Source: Methanolobus sp. WCC4
GTDB taxonomy: Archaea; Halobacteriota; Methanosarcinia; Methanosarcinales; Methanosarcinaceae
Reading direction: 5' to 3'
NCBI RefSeq assembly: GCF_038022665.1
Contig: NZ_CP150629.1
Span: forward strand, 1,594,480 to 1,658,479
Length of the DNA stretch: 64,000 nucleotides
The number at the start of each line of letters is the position of its first letter. Within the stretch, counting starts at the first letter, position 1. Below the pieces are notes generated by a model. It saw only the letters and a list, made by a program, of their open reading frames with translations, did not search any database and had not been told where the DNA came from. Shown one piece after another: positions 18,645 through 29,490 of the stretch. The position numbers and the translations under genes are program-made.

Positions 18645-20063
18645 TCATTCATTGGTAATCTCTAGTAATTTTGCTTCATACATCCTTAAATCATAGTCCA
18701 AATCATCCTCTAAGATGCAATTCTCTAGGTAGTAGATAGTATAGTTTTTCAATACGTATTCCCTTATCTGATTTTCAGATAATCTGTATACATAATATCT
18801 ATTTTTAGATTCATCATAATAATACCCATCGATGACAGAATGACTAATTGTTCCATTTGCTGAATTCGCCAAATAAGTCATCTCTATATAAGGTAAGTAG
18901 CTTCTAACAATAAATACTGAATTTTTCATATCAAAATCGATTATTTCATTGGTAATTTCTATATTTGTAACTCTATCATTTGCATTATCAAGAACTAAAC
19001 CCTCTCCAATGATTTTAATATTAATTTCTTCTTTATTGGTTGCATCAATGTCTCCAATTGCGAATATTGAGTTTGATACCAATAATAGACTGAGTATCAG
19101 GATGTGTTTATCGTTTCCTATTTTCTCCAAAAATAAAAGAATAAATGGTACTGTAGGTATCAAATAACCTGCATCATACGGTACTTTTGCATAAAGCAGT
19201 AAAAATGGTACAATAGCAATTAAATAAAATATAACTTGTTTATTTTCTGAATGAATTTCATTAGAAAAAGTAGATTTGAACTTAACAACATAAAATAGAA
19301 TATAAGAAATAGATATTAGGCCAATAGAATCATAAATATTGTAACCAAAACGTTCAATGTGCTCTATTAATGTATAATTTGTTGGATAATAAGTAATAAA
19401 GGTAAATCCATATTTTAAAAACAGTGGTGTGTATACTATTGTTGATACAATACCAACAACTACTACGTATTCTCCAATAAATCTCTTAATCTTTTTGTGG
19501 GAATATTGGCCATAAATGTAGAACAAAATTGCTGGTAGCAACAATAATGAAGTTGACCTGGAACCAATAGCCAGGCCAAACAAAGCTGCTGAAAGCACAT
19601 ATCTGCTTTCTAGCAAAGTGCAAATGCTAAGCATGATGAAGCACATTGCCCACATATAGTCCATAGTATTTGTACTGTTGATCCATATAAGGGGAACAAA
19701 AGCGTATGTTAAAAACAATATACCTTTATTTTTGACATTGAGTTCCAACAGAATTTTCCCAAAAGCATATATAGAAATCAGGGTGATTATCATTGTAAGG
19801 GTATTTGTTGCAAACCAACCGTAATTAATAAGTACAGAATTTAAATATTCAGGAAATGGATATCCCGGAAAACGAGATGGAAAATATACACCTGTATTTT
19901 TCAGATAAAATGCTGATACTGCAATTCTCCATGAATCCGGGTCGTCACCAAATCCTTTATTCAAAAAAGGAAACCGTGTAATAATATATATAAATGAAAA
20001 GATTAAAAAAAGCCTGATTTTGGTAAAATCTAAATAACGGATGCCATTTTTATCAGAAAACAT
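18645..20063 (-). CDS. GT-C-like membrane glycosyltransferase
   Basis: 472 residues with about ten hydrophobic helices. An acidic DDPDSWRIAVSA motif (about 40-51) sits in the first outer loop, the usual catalytic position for GT-C enzymes, followed by SRFPGYPFPEYL. A soluble C-terminal part of about 140 residues ends the protein. It diverges from the GT-C at 20470 across a 405-base AT-rich gap. Family by architecture; no close named homologue recognised. Confidence 0.65.
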   Translation of the reverse strand: MFSDKNGIRYLDFTKIRLFLIFSFIYIITRFPFLNKGFGDDPDSWRIAVSAFYLKNTGVYFPSRFPGYPFPEYLNSVLINYGWFATNTLTMIITLISIYAFGKILLELNVKNKGILFLTYAFVPLIWINSTNTMDYMWAMCFIMLSICTLLESRYVLSAALFGLAIGSRSTSLLLLPAILFYIYGQYSHKKIKRFIGEYVVVVGIVSTIVYTPLFLKYGFTFITYYPTNYTLIEHIERFGYNIYDSIGLISISYILFYVVKFKSTFSNEIHSENKQVIFYLIAIVPFLLLYAKVPYDAGYLIPTVPFILLFLEKIGNDKHILILSLLLVSNSIFAIGDIDATNKEEINIKIIGEGLVLDNANDRVTNIEITNEIIDFDMKNSVFIVRSYLPYIEMTYLANSANGTISHSVIDGYYYDESKNRYYVYRLSENQIREYVLKNYTIYYLENCILEDDLDYDLRMYEAKLLEITNE

Positions 20064-20469
20064 TTTAACTTTTCTCCAAATTTGTGGGGTAAATAAGTTG
20101 TTATGTTTGTAATAATTCTAATTCAATTCACAACTATATTGAACTCATTTTTAGGTATCTATTAACTATTATACTGTATATATCACTTTCCAAATTTGAT
20201 TGATTAGCTAAATTAAACGTAAGATTTCTTACATTCCTGATAATATCACAGGGAAATACTTTTCATACTTTGTTTATATTCATATAAGGAAAGTACGTCT
20301 AATCATTTCGCATCAAATTAATAATTATCTGCAATATAGTATTTACTTGATAGGATTGTCTAAATATAATATACTATAATATGTAGATTGAACTTTCTAA
20401 TAGAAATCTAATTAAGTTTGAATTGGATACCATAAATTGGTTTAGTCAAACTGTTATTTTGGTGATATT
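20064..20469. other. divergent AT-rich intergenic region
   Basis: No open frame of note on either strand. It separates two divergent GT-C genes, so it should hold promoters for both; several TATA-like stretches occur (for example near 20360-20385) but none can be singled out. A GGTGAT ribosome-binding site at 20461-20466 serves the plus-strand gene. Confidence 0.5.
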
Positions 20470-21864
20470 TTGAATCTCAAATATGATTTGAATCCTATGA
20501 AGGATGGGTTAATAAATGTTAGCATTAAATATTGTTTCTTTTTCATAATCATATTTGCTCTAGGAAATATCCTTGTTAATCTATCTCGTGTTTATTTGTT
20601 CCCTAATGCTGATATCCCGTTATTCTGGCCAATTAGTGTATTTCATCCAAAGATTTTATGGCCGATAACACTATTACCTTTTAATCTAGATAAAATTAAT
20701 CTGTTATCTGCTTTTATTTCAATAGCATTGTATAGTGTTGTTTTCATAAACACTATTTTAAACCTAGATAAAATAAAGTCAAAATATTTAATATATTTTA
20801 TTGGGGCGGCTTCTATTTCATTAAGTAATTTGGTACATGGTATCCACGATGGCCTTTTTTATCCGATTGCAGGATGTGTCCAAAATTACTACTATGATGC
20901 CATTGAGATAGTTAATCCTTACTTATTTGTCTCTACTTACAATCAAATACAGCCAGAATTATTGACTCATTCATCTACCCATCCACCAGGGGCTGTTCTC
21001 TTATACTATTATTTAAATCAATTTTTGATATATCCTGAAATTTCAAGTTTGTTTTTGATGCTTATTTCACTATCTATTGTCTACTTTGTTTACAATTTGA
21101 TGCGACAATTCTATGAAGAAAAACTATCTTTAAATATGACATTAATTTTTATATTTATTCCTGCCATACAAATATATTACCTTTCATCTATTGACAGTAT
21201 AATAAGCTTATTATTCATAGGTTTGATATATTATTATTTACAGTTGAAATCCAATAAGTCACTATATGCTATAATTGCTATTTTTATATTTACCTTTATT
21301 TCTTCTTTTGCTACGTATCTTGTTATATACCCAATAATGGCAATGTATATTGATATGTTGTACAAAAGAAATTATGGAAATATGATGTTGTTTGGAAGTA
21401 TGATTTCTATCATATTGTCCATATATGGATATTTTAATTTTGATTATATAGGAGGCTTTTTGACAGCTTCATTTTTGGAAAATCCACAAGGTTTTCGTTT
21501 TTTTTCAGAACCTTTTTCATATCTATTTACACGCCTTGAAAATATTGCAGAAATAGTATTATTTTATGGCCCATTACTTACAATTGCTACATATAAAGGG
21601 ATTAGACATAATTTAGATAATGAATGTATTAGATTTATTTTGACCTTCATTATTTTATTGTTGTTGTTCTTTTTTGCAGGTGTTGCGAGGACAGGTGAAA
21701 CTGCTAGATGTTGTATTTTTATCTATCCTTTATTGCTAATTCCAGCTGCATACTTTTTTGTCGACTTAGATTGTACAGTTAGGTTTAATAAAGTAAAACT
21801 AATATTAACAACTTTATGGATACAAACGTTGTTAATGCAAACATTTGGGTTTTATTATTGGTGA
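20470..21864 (+). CDS. GT-C-like membrane protein
   Basis: 464 residues starting at TTG 20470, chosen because GGTGAT lies immediately upstream (20461-20466). About eleven hydrophobic segments. An outer-loop motif HSSTHPPGAVLLYYY (about residues 174-188) resembles the HPPL-type loops of GT39/GT-C enzymes. A conserved early acidic pair is less clear (LFPNADIPLFWP). The gene is strongly AT-rich. A lipid-linked-sugar glycosyltransferase is the best guess; a polymerase-like (Wzy) role is the alternative. Confidence 0.55.
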   Translation: MNLKYDLNPMKDGLINVSIKYCFFFIIIFALGNILVNLSRVYLFPNADIPLFWPISVFHPKILWPITLLPFNLDKINLLSAFISIALYSVVFINTILNLDKIKSKYLIYFIGAASISLSNLVHGIHDGLFYPIAGCVQNYYYDAIEIVNPYLFVSTYNQIQPELLTHSSTHPPGAVLLYYYLNQFLIYPEISSLFLMLISLSIVYFVYNLMRQFYEEKLSLNMTLIFIFIPAIQIYYLSSIDSIISLLFIGLIYYYLQLKSNKSLYAIIAIFIFTFISSFATYLVIYPIMAMYIDMLYKRNYGNMMLFGSMISIILSIYGYFNFDYIGGFLTASFLENPQGFRFFSEPFSYLFTRLENIAEIVLFYGPLLTIATYKGIRHNLDNECIRFILTFIILLLLFFFAGVARTGETARCCIFIYPLLLIPAAYFFVDLDCTVRFNKVKLILTTLWIQTLLMQTFGFYYW

Positions 21865-22286
21865 TGTCCTAAAAGTCAGATAGAATTATTTACAACCTTA
21901 TCTATAATCATATCTCAAAAAGTATACTTGAATCGATAGAATGTTTTTTAATAAAACAGGAACAGAATATTAAGTTTTATAATAAATTAAATTTTTGAAA
22001 TCAACAAAATCATATATTAGGAAGCGTTGCAAGAAAAGGCACCAACTTTATCAAAATGAAATCAACAACTTTACAAAAATTCAGATTTTTATATATTGAA
22101 ATATGCGAAATGTATGGGGCAATGAATAATTTTATAATGTATATGATTTATATCTAAGTTAACAATATTCCTTTTGGCATTATAGGTAAGTTCATATCCT
22201 TTGTTCGATAAAGAACTATTGATATTTATTGATTTATAATATAGTACGTATATAGCTACAAATTGATATAATTAGTTGATTAAAAA
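21865..22286. other. AT-rich intergenic region without recognisable gene
   Basis: About 420 bases with no open frame or repeat that I can support. A TTTATAATATAG stretch at about 22230-22241 is a plausible TATA region for the GT4 at 22287. Confidence 0.4.
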
Positions 22287-23465
22287 ATGAATATATTATT
22301 TATTGCATATAACGTTAATTTGCACTCAAGAACCGGGGATGCGATACATGTTTCTGAATTATCGATGAATCTGGCAGCTTTAGAAAACAAAGTTTCTCTC
22401 CTAGCTTCTTTTGATTCTCCTTCCAACAATGACCTAAATTTTCTTACAAATAACAAAAATGTGATATTAGTTCCGTTTATAAGATCAAAAGGAAAATATT
22501 TTAAATCTAGAAACCTAAGTCTATTATTACAGTGTTTTAAATTAGCTAAAGAAGCTCATCCAGATATAATCTATGAAAGAAATTTCTCATGTAAGATTGG
22601 TTCCATACTAAGTTTTTTATTAGGAATTCCACTAATCGTTGAGATTAATGGTGTCATGGATGAAGAAATGTTATTGAAAAATGGCTTTATCTTCCGAAAA
22701 AAGGCAATTGTTTCAAATTGGTTGAAAAAGATTTTTTATAGGAGTGCAAGTACTATTATTGCAGTATCTCCAATGATAAAAGAAAAAATGATTGATACTT
22801 ATCACATCGAAAGCTCAAAAGTAGAGGTTGTTCCAAATGGAGCAGATGTTGATTTGTTCTCACCACTGGACAAAAACATTGCTCGAAGAAAGCTAGGATT
22901 AGATTCTAACTTAAAGTATCTATGTTTTGTTGGAAACCTTGCTTCATGGCAAGGTCTTGATTTTCTTGTTAGTTCAGCACCATTCATATTGGAACAAGAG
23001 CCTGACATCAGATTTTTGATAGTAGGAGATGGTGTCATGCGTAATGAGTTGGAAAGCATGACTAATGATAACAATACAGTTGATATGTTCGTATTTACGG
23101 GAAATGTTCCTTTCAAGGATGTTCCACTTTACATAAATTCAAGTGACATCTGCATTGCTCTGTTCAACGAGGGCCGCAAATGTTCCCCACTAAAAGTATT
23201 TGAGTACTTGGCCTGTGGTAAACCTGTTATAATCACCGATCTTGGTGGAGATACTGAAATATTTCGTGGAATTGATTCTGTATTCTTCCTTGAATCAAGA
23301 CAACCAAAAAGTCTGGCAGATTTGATATCTCATGTTCTTCCACATGTTGATAATCAAAAACGTGTAATCGAAGCAAGAAATTTCATTGTTGAGAAGTATG
23401 CATGGGAAAACACTGCTCAAAGAGTTGTTGATATTTGCAACAAAGCCATGAGGAATAAATACTGA
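22287..23465 (+). CDS. glycosyltransferase family 4
   Basis: 392 residues. N-terminal MNILFIAYNVNLHSRTGDAIHV contains the acceptor-side glycine region; the donor domain shows VGNLASWQGLDFLV, VGDGVM, and EGRKCSPLKVFEYLACGKPVIITDLGG. First of a compact run (gaps of 8, 21 and 15 bases) with the GT4 at 23474 and the two GT2 genes, so these four are very likely one transcript making one repeat unit. Confidence 0.88.
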   Translation: MNILFIAYNVNLHSRTGDAIHVSELSMNLAALENKVSLLASFDSPSNNDLNFLTNNKNVILVPFIRSKGKYFKSRNLSLLLQCFKLAKEAHPDIIYERNFSCKIGSILSFLLGIPLIVEINGVMDEEMLLKNGFIFRKKAIVSNWLKKIFYRSASTIIAVSPMIKEKMIDTYHIESSKVEVVPNGADVDLFSPLDKNIARRKLGLDSNLKYLCFVGNLASWQGLDFLVSSAPFILEQEPDIRFLIVGDGVMRNELESMTNDNNTVDMFVFTGNVPFKDVPLYINSSDICIALFNEGRKCSPLKVFEYLACGKPVIITDLGGDTEIFRGIDSVFFLESRQPKSLADLISHVLPHVDNQKRVIEARNFIVEKYAWENTAQRVVDICNKAMRNKY

Positions 23466-23473
23466 GGACTTTT

Positions 23474-24460
23474 ATGCATAAAATGATTAAGATTTTGTTC
23501 CTTTATGATGAACCTCGAACCTTCATACTTCAGGATTTAGCTATATTGAAGGATTATTATGATGTTGTACCTTTAAAGTATAGTGGTAAGAAAGATATTC
23601 CACTTATTGCTTGGTATATTCTGATAACAGACATTAATTTTTCCTGGTTTGCACTAGGGTATGCATCTGTAGCTGTTTTTTTCTCAAAATTATTTCGTAA
23701 AAAATCAGTTGTTGTTGCTGGCGGATGGGATGTGGCTAGTGTTCCCGAGATAAACTATGGTGCGATGCAAACACCAAAACGTCGGAGGAAAACAAAGTTT
23801 ACATTGGATCATGCAGACCGAATTCTCGCAGTATCGGAATCTACTAAAAAAGAAGTACTAAGCTGGAGTCCGGATAGTAAAGTTGCAGTTGTCTATAATG
23901 GAATAAATCCTACGTTATATGTCCCCAATGATCAGAAAAAGAAAATTGTTCTTACTGTAGGTGGTGTTAGTTGGAGCACAGTTTACAAAAAGGGTCTGGA
24001 AACCTTTGTCAAGGCTGCAAAATACATGCAAGATACGGAATTTGTATTGGCGGGGAAGCATTTCGATGATGCACATGAATATTTGGAATCAATATCCACT
24101 CCAAATGTAAGATTCACTGGATACATTCCATCTGATGATCTACGCAAATTATATCAGGATGCTAAAGTATATGTTCAGGTGTCTGCTCATGAATCTTTTG
24201 GATGTTCGCTGGCTGAAGCAATGCTTTGCGAATGTGTACCGGTTGCAACAGAAAGGGCAGCTCTAACAGAAGTTGTAGGTGATGTAGGGTATTATGTGGA
24301 TTACAATGACCCTGAGGGAACAGCTCAAGCAATAAAAGAAGCATTATCATCTAACAAAGGTCTGGATGCTAGATCTCGAATAGAAAAATTATATCCCAGA
24401 GAGAGACGAAAAGATAAAATAATAGAGATCATTGAAGGTTTTTCTCAGGAAAGTCTTTAA
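23474..24460 (+). CDS. glycosyltransferase family 4
   Basis: 328 residues, short for the family because the acceptor domain is reduced. Motifs: VVVAGGWDVAS in the N-terminal half, VGGVSWSTVYKKGLETF at the donor-domain start, and HESFGCSLAEAMLCECVPVATERAAL with normal E-x7-E spacing. GAGGA precedes the ATG. Central gene of the 22287-26557 run. Confidence 0.88.
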   Translation: MHKMIKILFLYDEPRTFILQDLAILKDYYDVVPLKYSGKKDIPLIAWYILITDINFSWFALGYASVAVFFSKLFRKKSVVVAGGWDVASVPEINYGAMQTPKRRRKTKFTLDHADRILAVSESTKKEVLSWSPDSKVAVVYNGINPTLYVPNDQKKKIVLTVGGVSWSTVYKKGLETFVKAAKYMQDTEFVLAGKHFDDAHEYLESISTPNVRFTGYIPSDDLRKLYQDAKVYVQVSAHESFGCSLAEAMLCECVPVATERAALTEVVGDVGYYVDYNDPEGTAQAIKEALSSNKGLDARSRIEKLYPRERRKDKIIEIIEGFSQESL

Positions 24461-24481
24461 TCTATATGGAAATCAAAGAAC

Positions 24482-25570
24482 ATGACAAATAAATCCTTGG
24501 TTGATTGTGATCTATCTGTGGTTGTCATCGCACGAAATGAAGAAGATATGATAGCTACCTGTATAGAATCAGTACTTACTTCTGTAAAGAATGCTCATGA
24601 TGCTGGTATAATAGGGTCAAGTGAATTGATCTTGGCTGATTCTGCTTCTACTGACAGGACAATAGAGATTGCGAAAAGATATCCTATTAAGATTGTCCAG
24701 TTAGACCAAAAATGGCCTCTTTCGGCATCTGCTGGACGCTACATCGGCTTTCTCAATTCCATTGGGAGATATGTTTATTTTATGGATGGAGATTGTACGA
24801 TGGATGAGCAGTGGTTTTCCAAGTCGATTCCATATTTAAAAGATGAACGAATTGGTGGTCTCGAAGGTATTGAAGCTGAATATGTAAGCAGTAACTCTCT
24901 ATTGCAGACAATGGTGGAGTCCTCTAGTTCAAAAACAGAAACGGTTATAGAAACTGATTTTGTAGGTAAGGCATTGTTTAAGAGAGAGGTATTGGAAGAA
25001 GTTGGACCATACAATCCTTATTTAATAGGTGGGGAAGATCGCGATATTTCATATAGGGTATGTTCTGCCGGATATTTGTTGCTTAGACTTCCTTTTAATG
25101 CTGTAACTCATTTCTGGGCAAAAAAAGAAGGGAATCTGAGTCTGAAGAGATATTTACAATCAGTCTATGTATGGAGCAAAGGGGATGGTCAGGCTTTCCG
25201 CTACACTTATAAAGACAGCGATATGTTCTACAGGCACATCTTGAGATATGTCAATACATTTTACTTGAAGGTTTACGGCCTGATTTTTCTGCTTGTTTCT
25301 TTCACTTACATGAATATACTGGCATTTATTTTATCTTCAGAATCAATTGCTTCTTTTCTAATTGCAGTATTTATTGACTTAATACTTATGGGCTTTGCAG
25401 GATTATATATGGTTATTCGCAAAAAGGGAGGACAGTGGAAAGAATTCCTTTTTTCATTCCATATGATTCCTTATGTACTTGTACGTCATTATGGGTTTAT
25501 CGTGGGTTTTTTGAAGTTTCCAAAAGATCCCAAGAACTATCCTACAAATGCAATGCTTATAAAAGATTAA
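24482..25570 (+). CDS. glycosyltransferase family 2 with C-terminal membrane segments
   Basis: 362 residues. GT-A fold: VVVIARNEEDMIATCIESVL at the N-terminus, ADSASTDRT (nucleotide binding), YFMDGDCTMDEQWF containing the metal-binding DxD, and GGEDRDISYRV (catalytic ED). Three hydrophobic segments between about residues 265 and 345 anchor it to the membrane. Inverting transfer of a sugar to a lipid-linked acceptor is expected. It is 21 bases after the GT4 and 15 before the next GT2. Confidence 0.87.
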   Translation: MTNKSLVDCDLSVVVIARNEEDMIATCIESVLTSVKNAHDAGIIGSSELILADSASTDRTIEIAKRYPIKIVQLDQKWPLSASAGRYIGFLNSIGRYVYFMDGDCTMDEQWFSKSIPYLKDERIGGLEGIEAEYVSSNSLLQTMVESSSSKTETVIETDFVGKALFKREVLEEVGPYNPYLIGGEDRDISYRVCSAGYLLLRLPFNAVTHFWAKKEGNLSLKRYLQSVYVWSKGDGQAFRYTYKDSDMFYRHILRYVNTFYLKVYGLIFLLVSFTYMNILAFILSSESIASFLIAVFIDLILMGFAGLYMVIRKKGGQWKEFLFSFHMIPYVLVRHYGFIVGFLKFPKDPKNYPTNAMLIKD

Positions 25571-25585
25571 TATAAAGGTGAAACA

Positions 25586-26557
25586 ATGGTTTTGTCTGAA
25601 AAACAGGGTGTTTCGGTATATTGCACTGTATTAAATGAAGAGTCCTCAATAAAAGCACTACTTGAATCTTTGCTTTCACAGACGAGGTTGCCCGATGAAA
25701 TTGTGATTGTTGACGGAGGTTCAACCGACAGAACGATTGATGTTATTCATGATTATACTCAAAAATATCCTATTATCAGGCTGTTCATTGAAAAGAATGC
25801 TAATGTGGCTCAGGGCAGAAACATGGCCATAGCAAACACTAGTTATGATATTATTGTTTCAATAGATGCGGGGTGTATAGCCGATAGGTTCTGGCTTGAA
25901 AACATTATTGAATATTTTGATAGTAGTGTTGATATTGTTGCTGGGGTTTGTGTACCGGATGGTAAGACATTGTTTGAGATTTGCTCTGGGGAAGTGTTAT
26001 ATCCATCAGTTGATGAATTTAAGGCAGATTGGCCTTCCCATCAGAACTTAGCTTTCCGGAAGCATGTGTGGACCAAAATTAAATATCCTGAAAAATGTTA
26101 TCGCTCCGAAGACAGTTGGTTCAATCTAAGACTCAGGGAAAATGGATTTAAATGTAAACTTGCAAAAAATTCAGTAGTTTATTGGCGACCTCGCAAGAAC
26201 TTCCGAGAAGTATTTAACAACTCATATATGTGGGCCAAATCCAATATTGAGAATGATGTAAGAGCTTCTAAGACAAGGCAACTGGCTCAACTTGGTTCAC
26301 GCAAGTTAATATGGAATTCATCCAGTCTTCTTGCATTTTTTGTTGTGTTTGTCTTCTTCTCAAAAGTCGGAGCTATTATATTATTTCCATTTATTTTGAA
26401 ACCTATGATTAATACTTATCCTGGAGAAAAAAACATTTCAAAAATAATCTACAAAAATACAATATATTATACGCATATTTTAGCCTATAGCCTAGGCTAT
26501 AGAGATGGGCAAAAAATAGTAAAGAGACGATTAAAAGCTGAATCTGGTAAGCGTTAG
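25586..26557 (+). CDS. glycosyltransferase family 2
   Basis: 323 residues. Typical VYCTVLNEESSIKALLESLLSQ start, VDGGSTDRT, VSIDAGCIADRFW (DxG in place of DxD) and YRSEDSWFNLRLRENG (ED motif). A hydrophobic stretch near 245-270 suggests membrane association. The ribosome-binding site AAAGGTG lies just upstream of the ATG. It precedes the flippase gene by about 45 bases. Confidence 0.86.
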   Translation: MVLSEKQGVSVYCTVLNEESSIKALLESLLSQTRLPDEIVIVDGGSTDRTIDVIHDYTQKYPIIRLFIEKNANVAQGRNMAIANTSYDIIVSIDAGCIADRFWLENIIEYFDSSVDIVAGVCVPDGKTLFEICSGEVLYPSVDEFKADWPSHQNLAFRKHVWTKIKYPEKCYRSEDSWFNLRLRENGFKCKLAKNSVVYWRPRKNFREVFNNSYMWAKSNIENDVRASKTRQLAQLGSRKLIWNSSSLLAFFVVFVFFSKVGAIILFPFILKPMINTYPGEKNISKIIYKNTIYYTHILAYSLGYRDGQKIVKRRLKAESGKR

Positions 26558-26603
26558 AAATAGCTTTTATTTAGGAAGTACTTTTAAACCTATTGGAGGA
26601 AGT

Positions 26604-28052
26604 TTGTCACTAAAACAATTGACAATAACAAATTTAAAAATATCTGCAGGGATGTCAGTCTTCTCTAAAGTGCTTGGGATGCTAACTTCTGTAGTTCTGG
26701 CTAGATTGCTTTTGCCCTCTGATTTCGGAATCATTACTATTGTGTACATATTTCTTGGTGCAATGAATCTTTTTACTGAACTGGGATTTGGCTCTGCTGT
26801 TATACACAGGAAAGAAAAAATAGAAGAGGCTCTTGGCACAAGTTTTACAATAAACCTCATTATTTCTGTTTTTTTGTTTTTTATTATTTTTTTTGCAGCG
26901 CCTTATTTAGCATCATTTTATGATGAACCAGTTATTACAAATGTATTGCGAGTTCTTGGAATTGGGATTATTTTCAGCGCATTTCAGTTTGTTCCTTCTG
27001 TTTATTTCAGGAAGAATTTACAGTTTGGAAAAACGGCCATTCCTGCATTTGTAAGCGGATTAACTAACACTATAGTTGCAATTATTCTGGCTTACTCGGG
27101 TTTTGGGGTCTGGAGTCTGGTTTATGGTTCCCTTGCATCTACATTTGTGAATGTGGTTATGCTTCTCATAATGTGTCCCTGCAAACCAAAATTAACTTTC
27201 GATATGGATATTGGAAAAGAACTATTTGTTTTCGGTAAATATCTGTTTGCTGCAAATATAATAATTTTTATTAATCTTCATATTGATGATGCTATTGGAG
27301 GCAAGCTACTCGGCATAACTGCACTTGGATATTACTACCTTGCTTATAGATGGGGAACCTTTGCAGAGCGGATTATTGGAATAACTGAGAAAGTGATGTT
27401 CCCTACATATGCAAAGATACAGGATGATTTGCCTAAAATGAGAAAAGGTTACCTTGGAGTTTTAAAATATGTATCAATAATGACATTTCCTATATCTATT
27501 GGTTTGTTTGCAATTGCTCCTGAATTTGTTACGGTTGTTCTAGGTGAGAAATGGGTTCCTTCTATAATACCAATGCAGATTCTTTGTTTCTTTGGATTGT
27601 TTTCAACAATAGCATCAACAACAGGTAGTGTTTTCACAGCTGCAGGGAAACCAAAATTTGTTCGAGATATTTCTTCATTGATGACAGTTTTGATTATAGT
27701 TCTCATATACCCGATGAGTATTTACTATGGTATTATTGGCTTGTCTTTGACAGTAACAATTGGAGCAATTCTATCTGCAATAATAGCTTCTTATTATTTG
27801 CTAAAAGTTCTTGATTTGGATTTTTTACAATACATAAGTGCAATAAAATATTCTATTGTTGCAAGTTCTATAGCTTTGATTGCCACAGTAGCCATAAAGT
27901 ATGCTTTAAAAAATTGGTATTATGTATCAAACATTAATTCATTAATTGTTCTGTTTTCTACTTTCAGCATTGTATATATGGCAGTTCTATATCTTACTGA
28001 TAAAAAAACAGTTTTTGATTTAGTACGGATGACAAGATTGGGTTTTAGATAA
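26604..28052 (+). CDS. Wzx-type oligosaccharide flippase (PST/MOP superfamily)
   Basis: 482 residues with 12-14 hydrophobic helices. The start is a TTG at 26604 with GGAGGA at 26595-26600. The opening KISAGMSVFSKVLGMLTSVVLARLLLPSDFGI is the classic first helix of polysaccharide exporters of this superfamily. It would move the completed lipid-linked oligosaccharide to the outer face. It ends the 22287-28052 run. A second, different family member lies at 54966, so the locus probably exports two glycans. Confidence 0.88.
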   Translation: MSLKQLTITNLKISAGMSVFSKVLGMLTSVVLARLLLPSDFGIITIVYIFLGAMNLFTELGFGSAVIHRKEKIEEALGTSFTINLIISVFLFFIIFFAAPYLASFYDEPVITNVLRVLGIGIIFSAFQFVPSVYFRKNLQFGKTAIPAFVSGLTNTIVAIILAYSGFGVWSLVYGSLASTFVNVVMLLIMCPCKPKLTFDMDIGKELFVFGKYLFAANIIIFINLHIDDAIGGKLLGITALGYYYLAYRWGTFAERIIGITEKVMFPTYAKIQDDLPKMRKGYLGVLKYVSIMTFPISIGLFAIAPEFVTVVLGEKWVPSIIPMQILCFFGLFSTIASTTGSVFTAAGKPKFVRDISSLMTVLIIVLIYPMSIYYGIIGLSLTVTIGAILSAIIASYYLLKVLDLDFLQYISAIKYSIVASSIALIATVAIKYALKNWYYVSNINSLIVLFSTFSIVYMAVLYLTDKKTVFDLVRMTRLGFR

Positions 28053-28235
28053 AATATGTTCACAGAAAACAAAATCAATATTGAACAAAATAATTTAATA
28101 TTTTAAAGTTAGAAGTATCGTTTCAATATTTATCTGCAATACTCTTAAGGGCTATTAATAGGCAGATATTAATATATATTATAATGATACTAAATTGGGT
28201 AGGGACTTCAAATAGTAAATAGAGGAAGGATAAGT

Positions 28236-29411
28236 TTGAAAAAAATAATACATTGGTCTTTTCTTTACTTTCCTCATTTAGGAGGAATCAGTACTCACAT
28301 CGATTCTATTGTAAGGAATATTCCTGAATATGGATTTGAGGTCATTACCAATCAAATACCGGGAACATCAAAAGTAGAAAAATATTCCGATAACACACAA
28401 ATAAAGAGAATACCTCCCTTGGATTATGTACATTTTCCTCCAAAATGGATGAAAAGGAAATATTCAATACCTTATGGAGTCTATAGTGAATTTCTGAGAA
28501 CGTTAAAACAAAAAAGATATTTTCAGAATGCAGACTTTGATGTTCTTCATATGCATGAAACGGACAAAAATATTTTCAATCTGGACATATTTTTGAATAC
28601 AAACATTTTTTCAAAGCTATCATGTATGAACTATGATTTGGATAAAATAAAAAAACCAAAACTAATGACTAAACATTTTATGTTTGCAGAAGGTTACCTA
28701 CATCCTAAATTTGAAGAGTGGGAGAGACACTCTTTCAACAGTTTTGAAAATATTATTTTTCCAACAAAATATGGGTATGACAAATATACTCGCTATTTTG
28801 AATCCACAAATCAGGAAAAGAATGTTTATTACATTCCAAATAGCGTAGATACAACTTATTTTAATTACAACTCCCTGTCAAATGATTCTAAATTAAAGAT
28901 TGGTTGCGTCGCCAGGTTGTCTCCAGAGAAAGGTCAGGAATTTCTAATTGAATTCTTAAAAAAAATACCTGATGATGTAGATTTCTATTGGGCATGTTCA
29001 GGTTCAGAGAAAATGATTGAAAACTTAATACAAATATTCGATAAGCCAAATATACATATATTTCCAAATTTTAAATATGAGAAAATACATTTATTCTATC
29101 ATAAATTCGATTTACTGTTAAATTCAACCATGATTATTGCAAATGATAGAGTAATTCCTGAATCCATGGCATGTGGGCGTCCAGTTATAGCGATTGATGT
29201 AGGAGAACACTGTCACGTGCAGCAGGATAAAACCGGCTTTTTGATACAGCCAGACATAAATGAACTAATGCAACTTATAAATGCTATTAAGGATGATAGG
29301 GAAAGACTTGAAAAAATGGGTTTGAACGCAAGAACTCTTATTGAAAATAAATTCAGCAATGAAGTAATTATTCCGAAGATTAAGAAGGTCTACGACCAAA
29401 TATCTGAATGA
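28236..29411 (+). CDS. glycosyltransferase family 4 (atypical donor site)
   Basis: 391 residues from a TTG at 28236 preceded by GAGGAAGGA. N-terminal FPHLGGISTHIDSIVRNI and donor-domain VARLSPEKGQEFLIEF are normal. The usual first catalytic-region glutamate is missing: the segment reads MIIANDRVIPESMACGRPVIA, keeping only the second. It may still bind donor, or use a variant mechanism. It follows a 180-base gap with its own likely promoter and leads toward the aminotransferase at 29491. Confidence 0.78.
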   Translation: MKKIIHWSFLYFPHLGGISTHIDSIVRNIPEYGFEVITNQIPGTSKVEKYSDNTQIKRIPPLDYVHFPPKWMKRKYSIPYGVYSEFLRTLKQKRYFQNADFDVLHMHETDKNIFNLDIFLNTNIFSKLSCMNYDLDKIKKPKLMTKHFMFAEGYLHPKFEEWERHSFNSFENIIFPTKYGYDKYTRYFESTNQEKNVYYIPNSVDTTYFNYNSLSNDSKLKIGCVARLSPEKGQEFLIEFLKKIPDDVDFYWACSGSEKMIENLIQIFDKPNIHIFPNFKYEKIHLFYHKFDLLLNSTMIIANDRVIPESMACGRPVIAIDVGEHCHVQQDKTGFLIQPDINELMQLINAIKDDRERLEKMGLNARTLIENKFSNEVIIPKIKKVYDQISE

Positions 29412-29490
29412 TGTATTTTTAATGGACTGAGACAAATTATCACTGATATTTTGTAGAAATCGTGAAAAATGAGACTATGTTTGAATATAT

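Noticed and set aside
22019-22100. Possible IS remnant in the gap before the GT4 at 22287
   Set aside because: No frame gave a convincing transposase motif, and no inverted ends were found.
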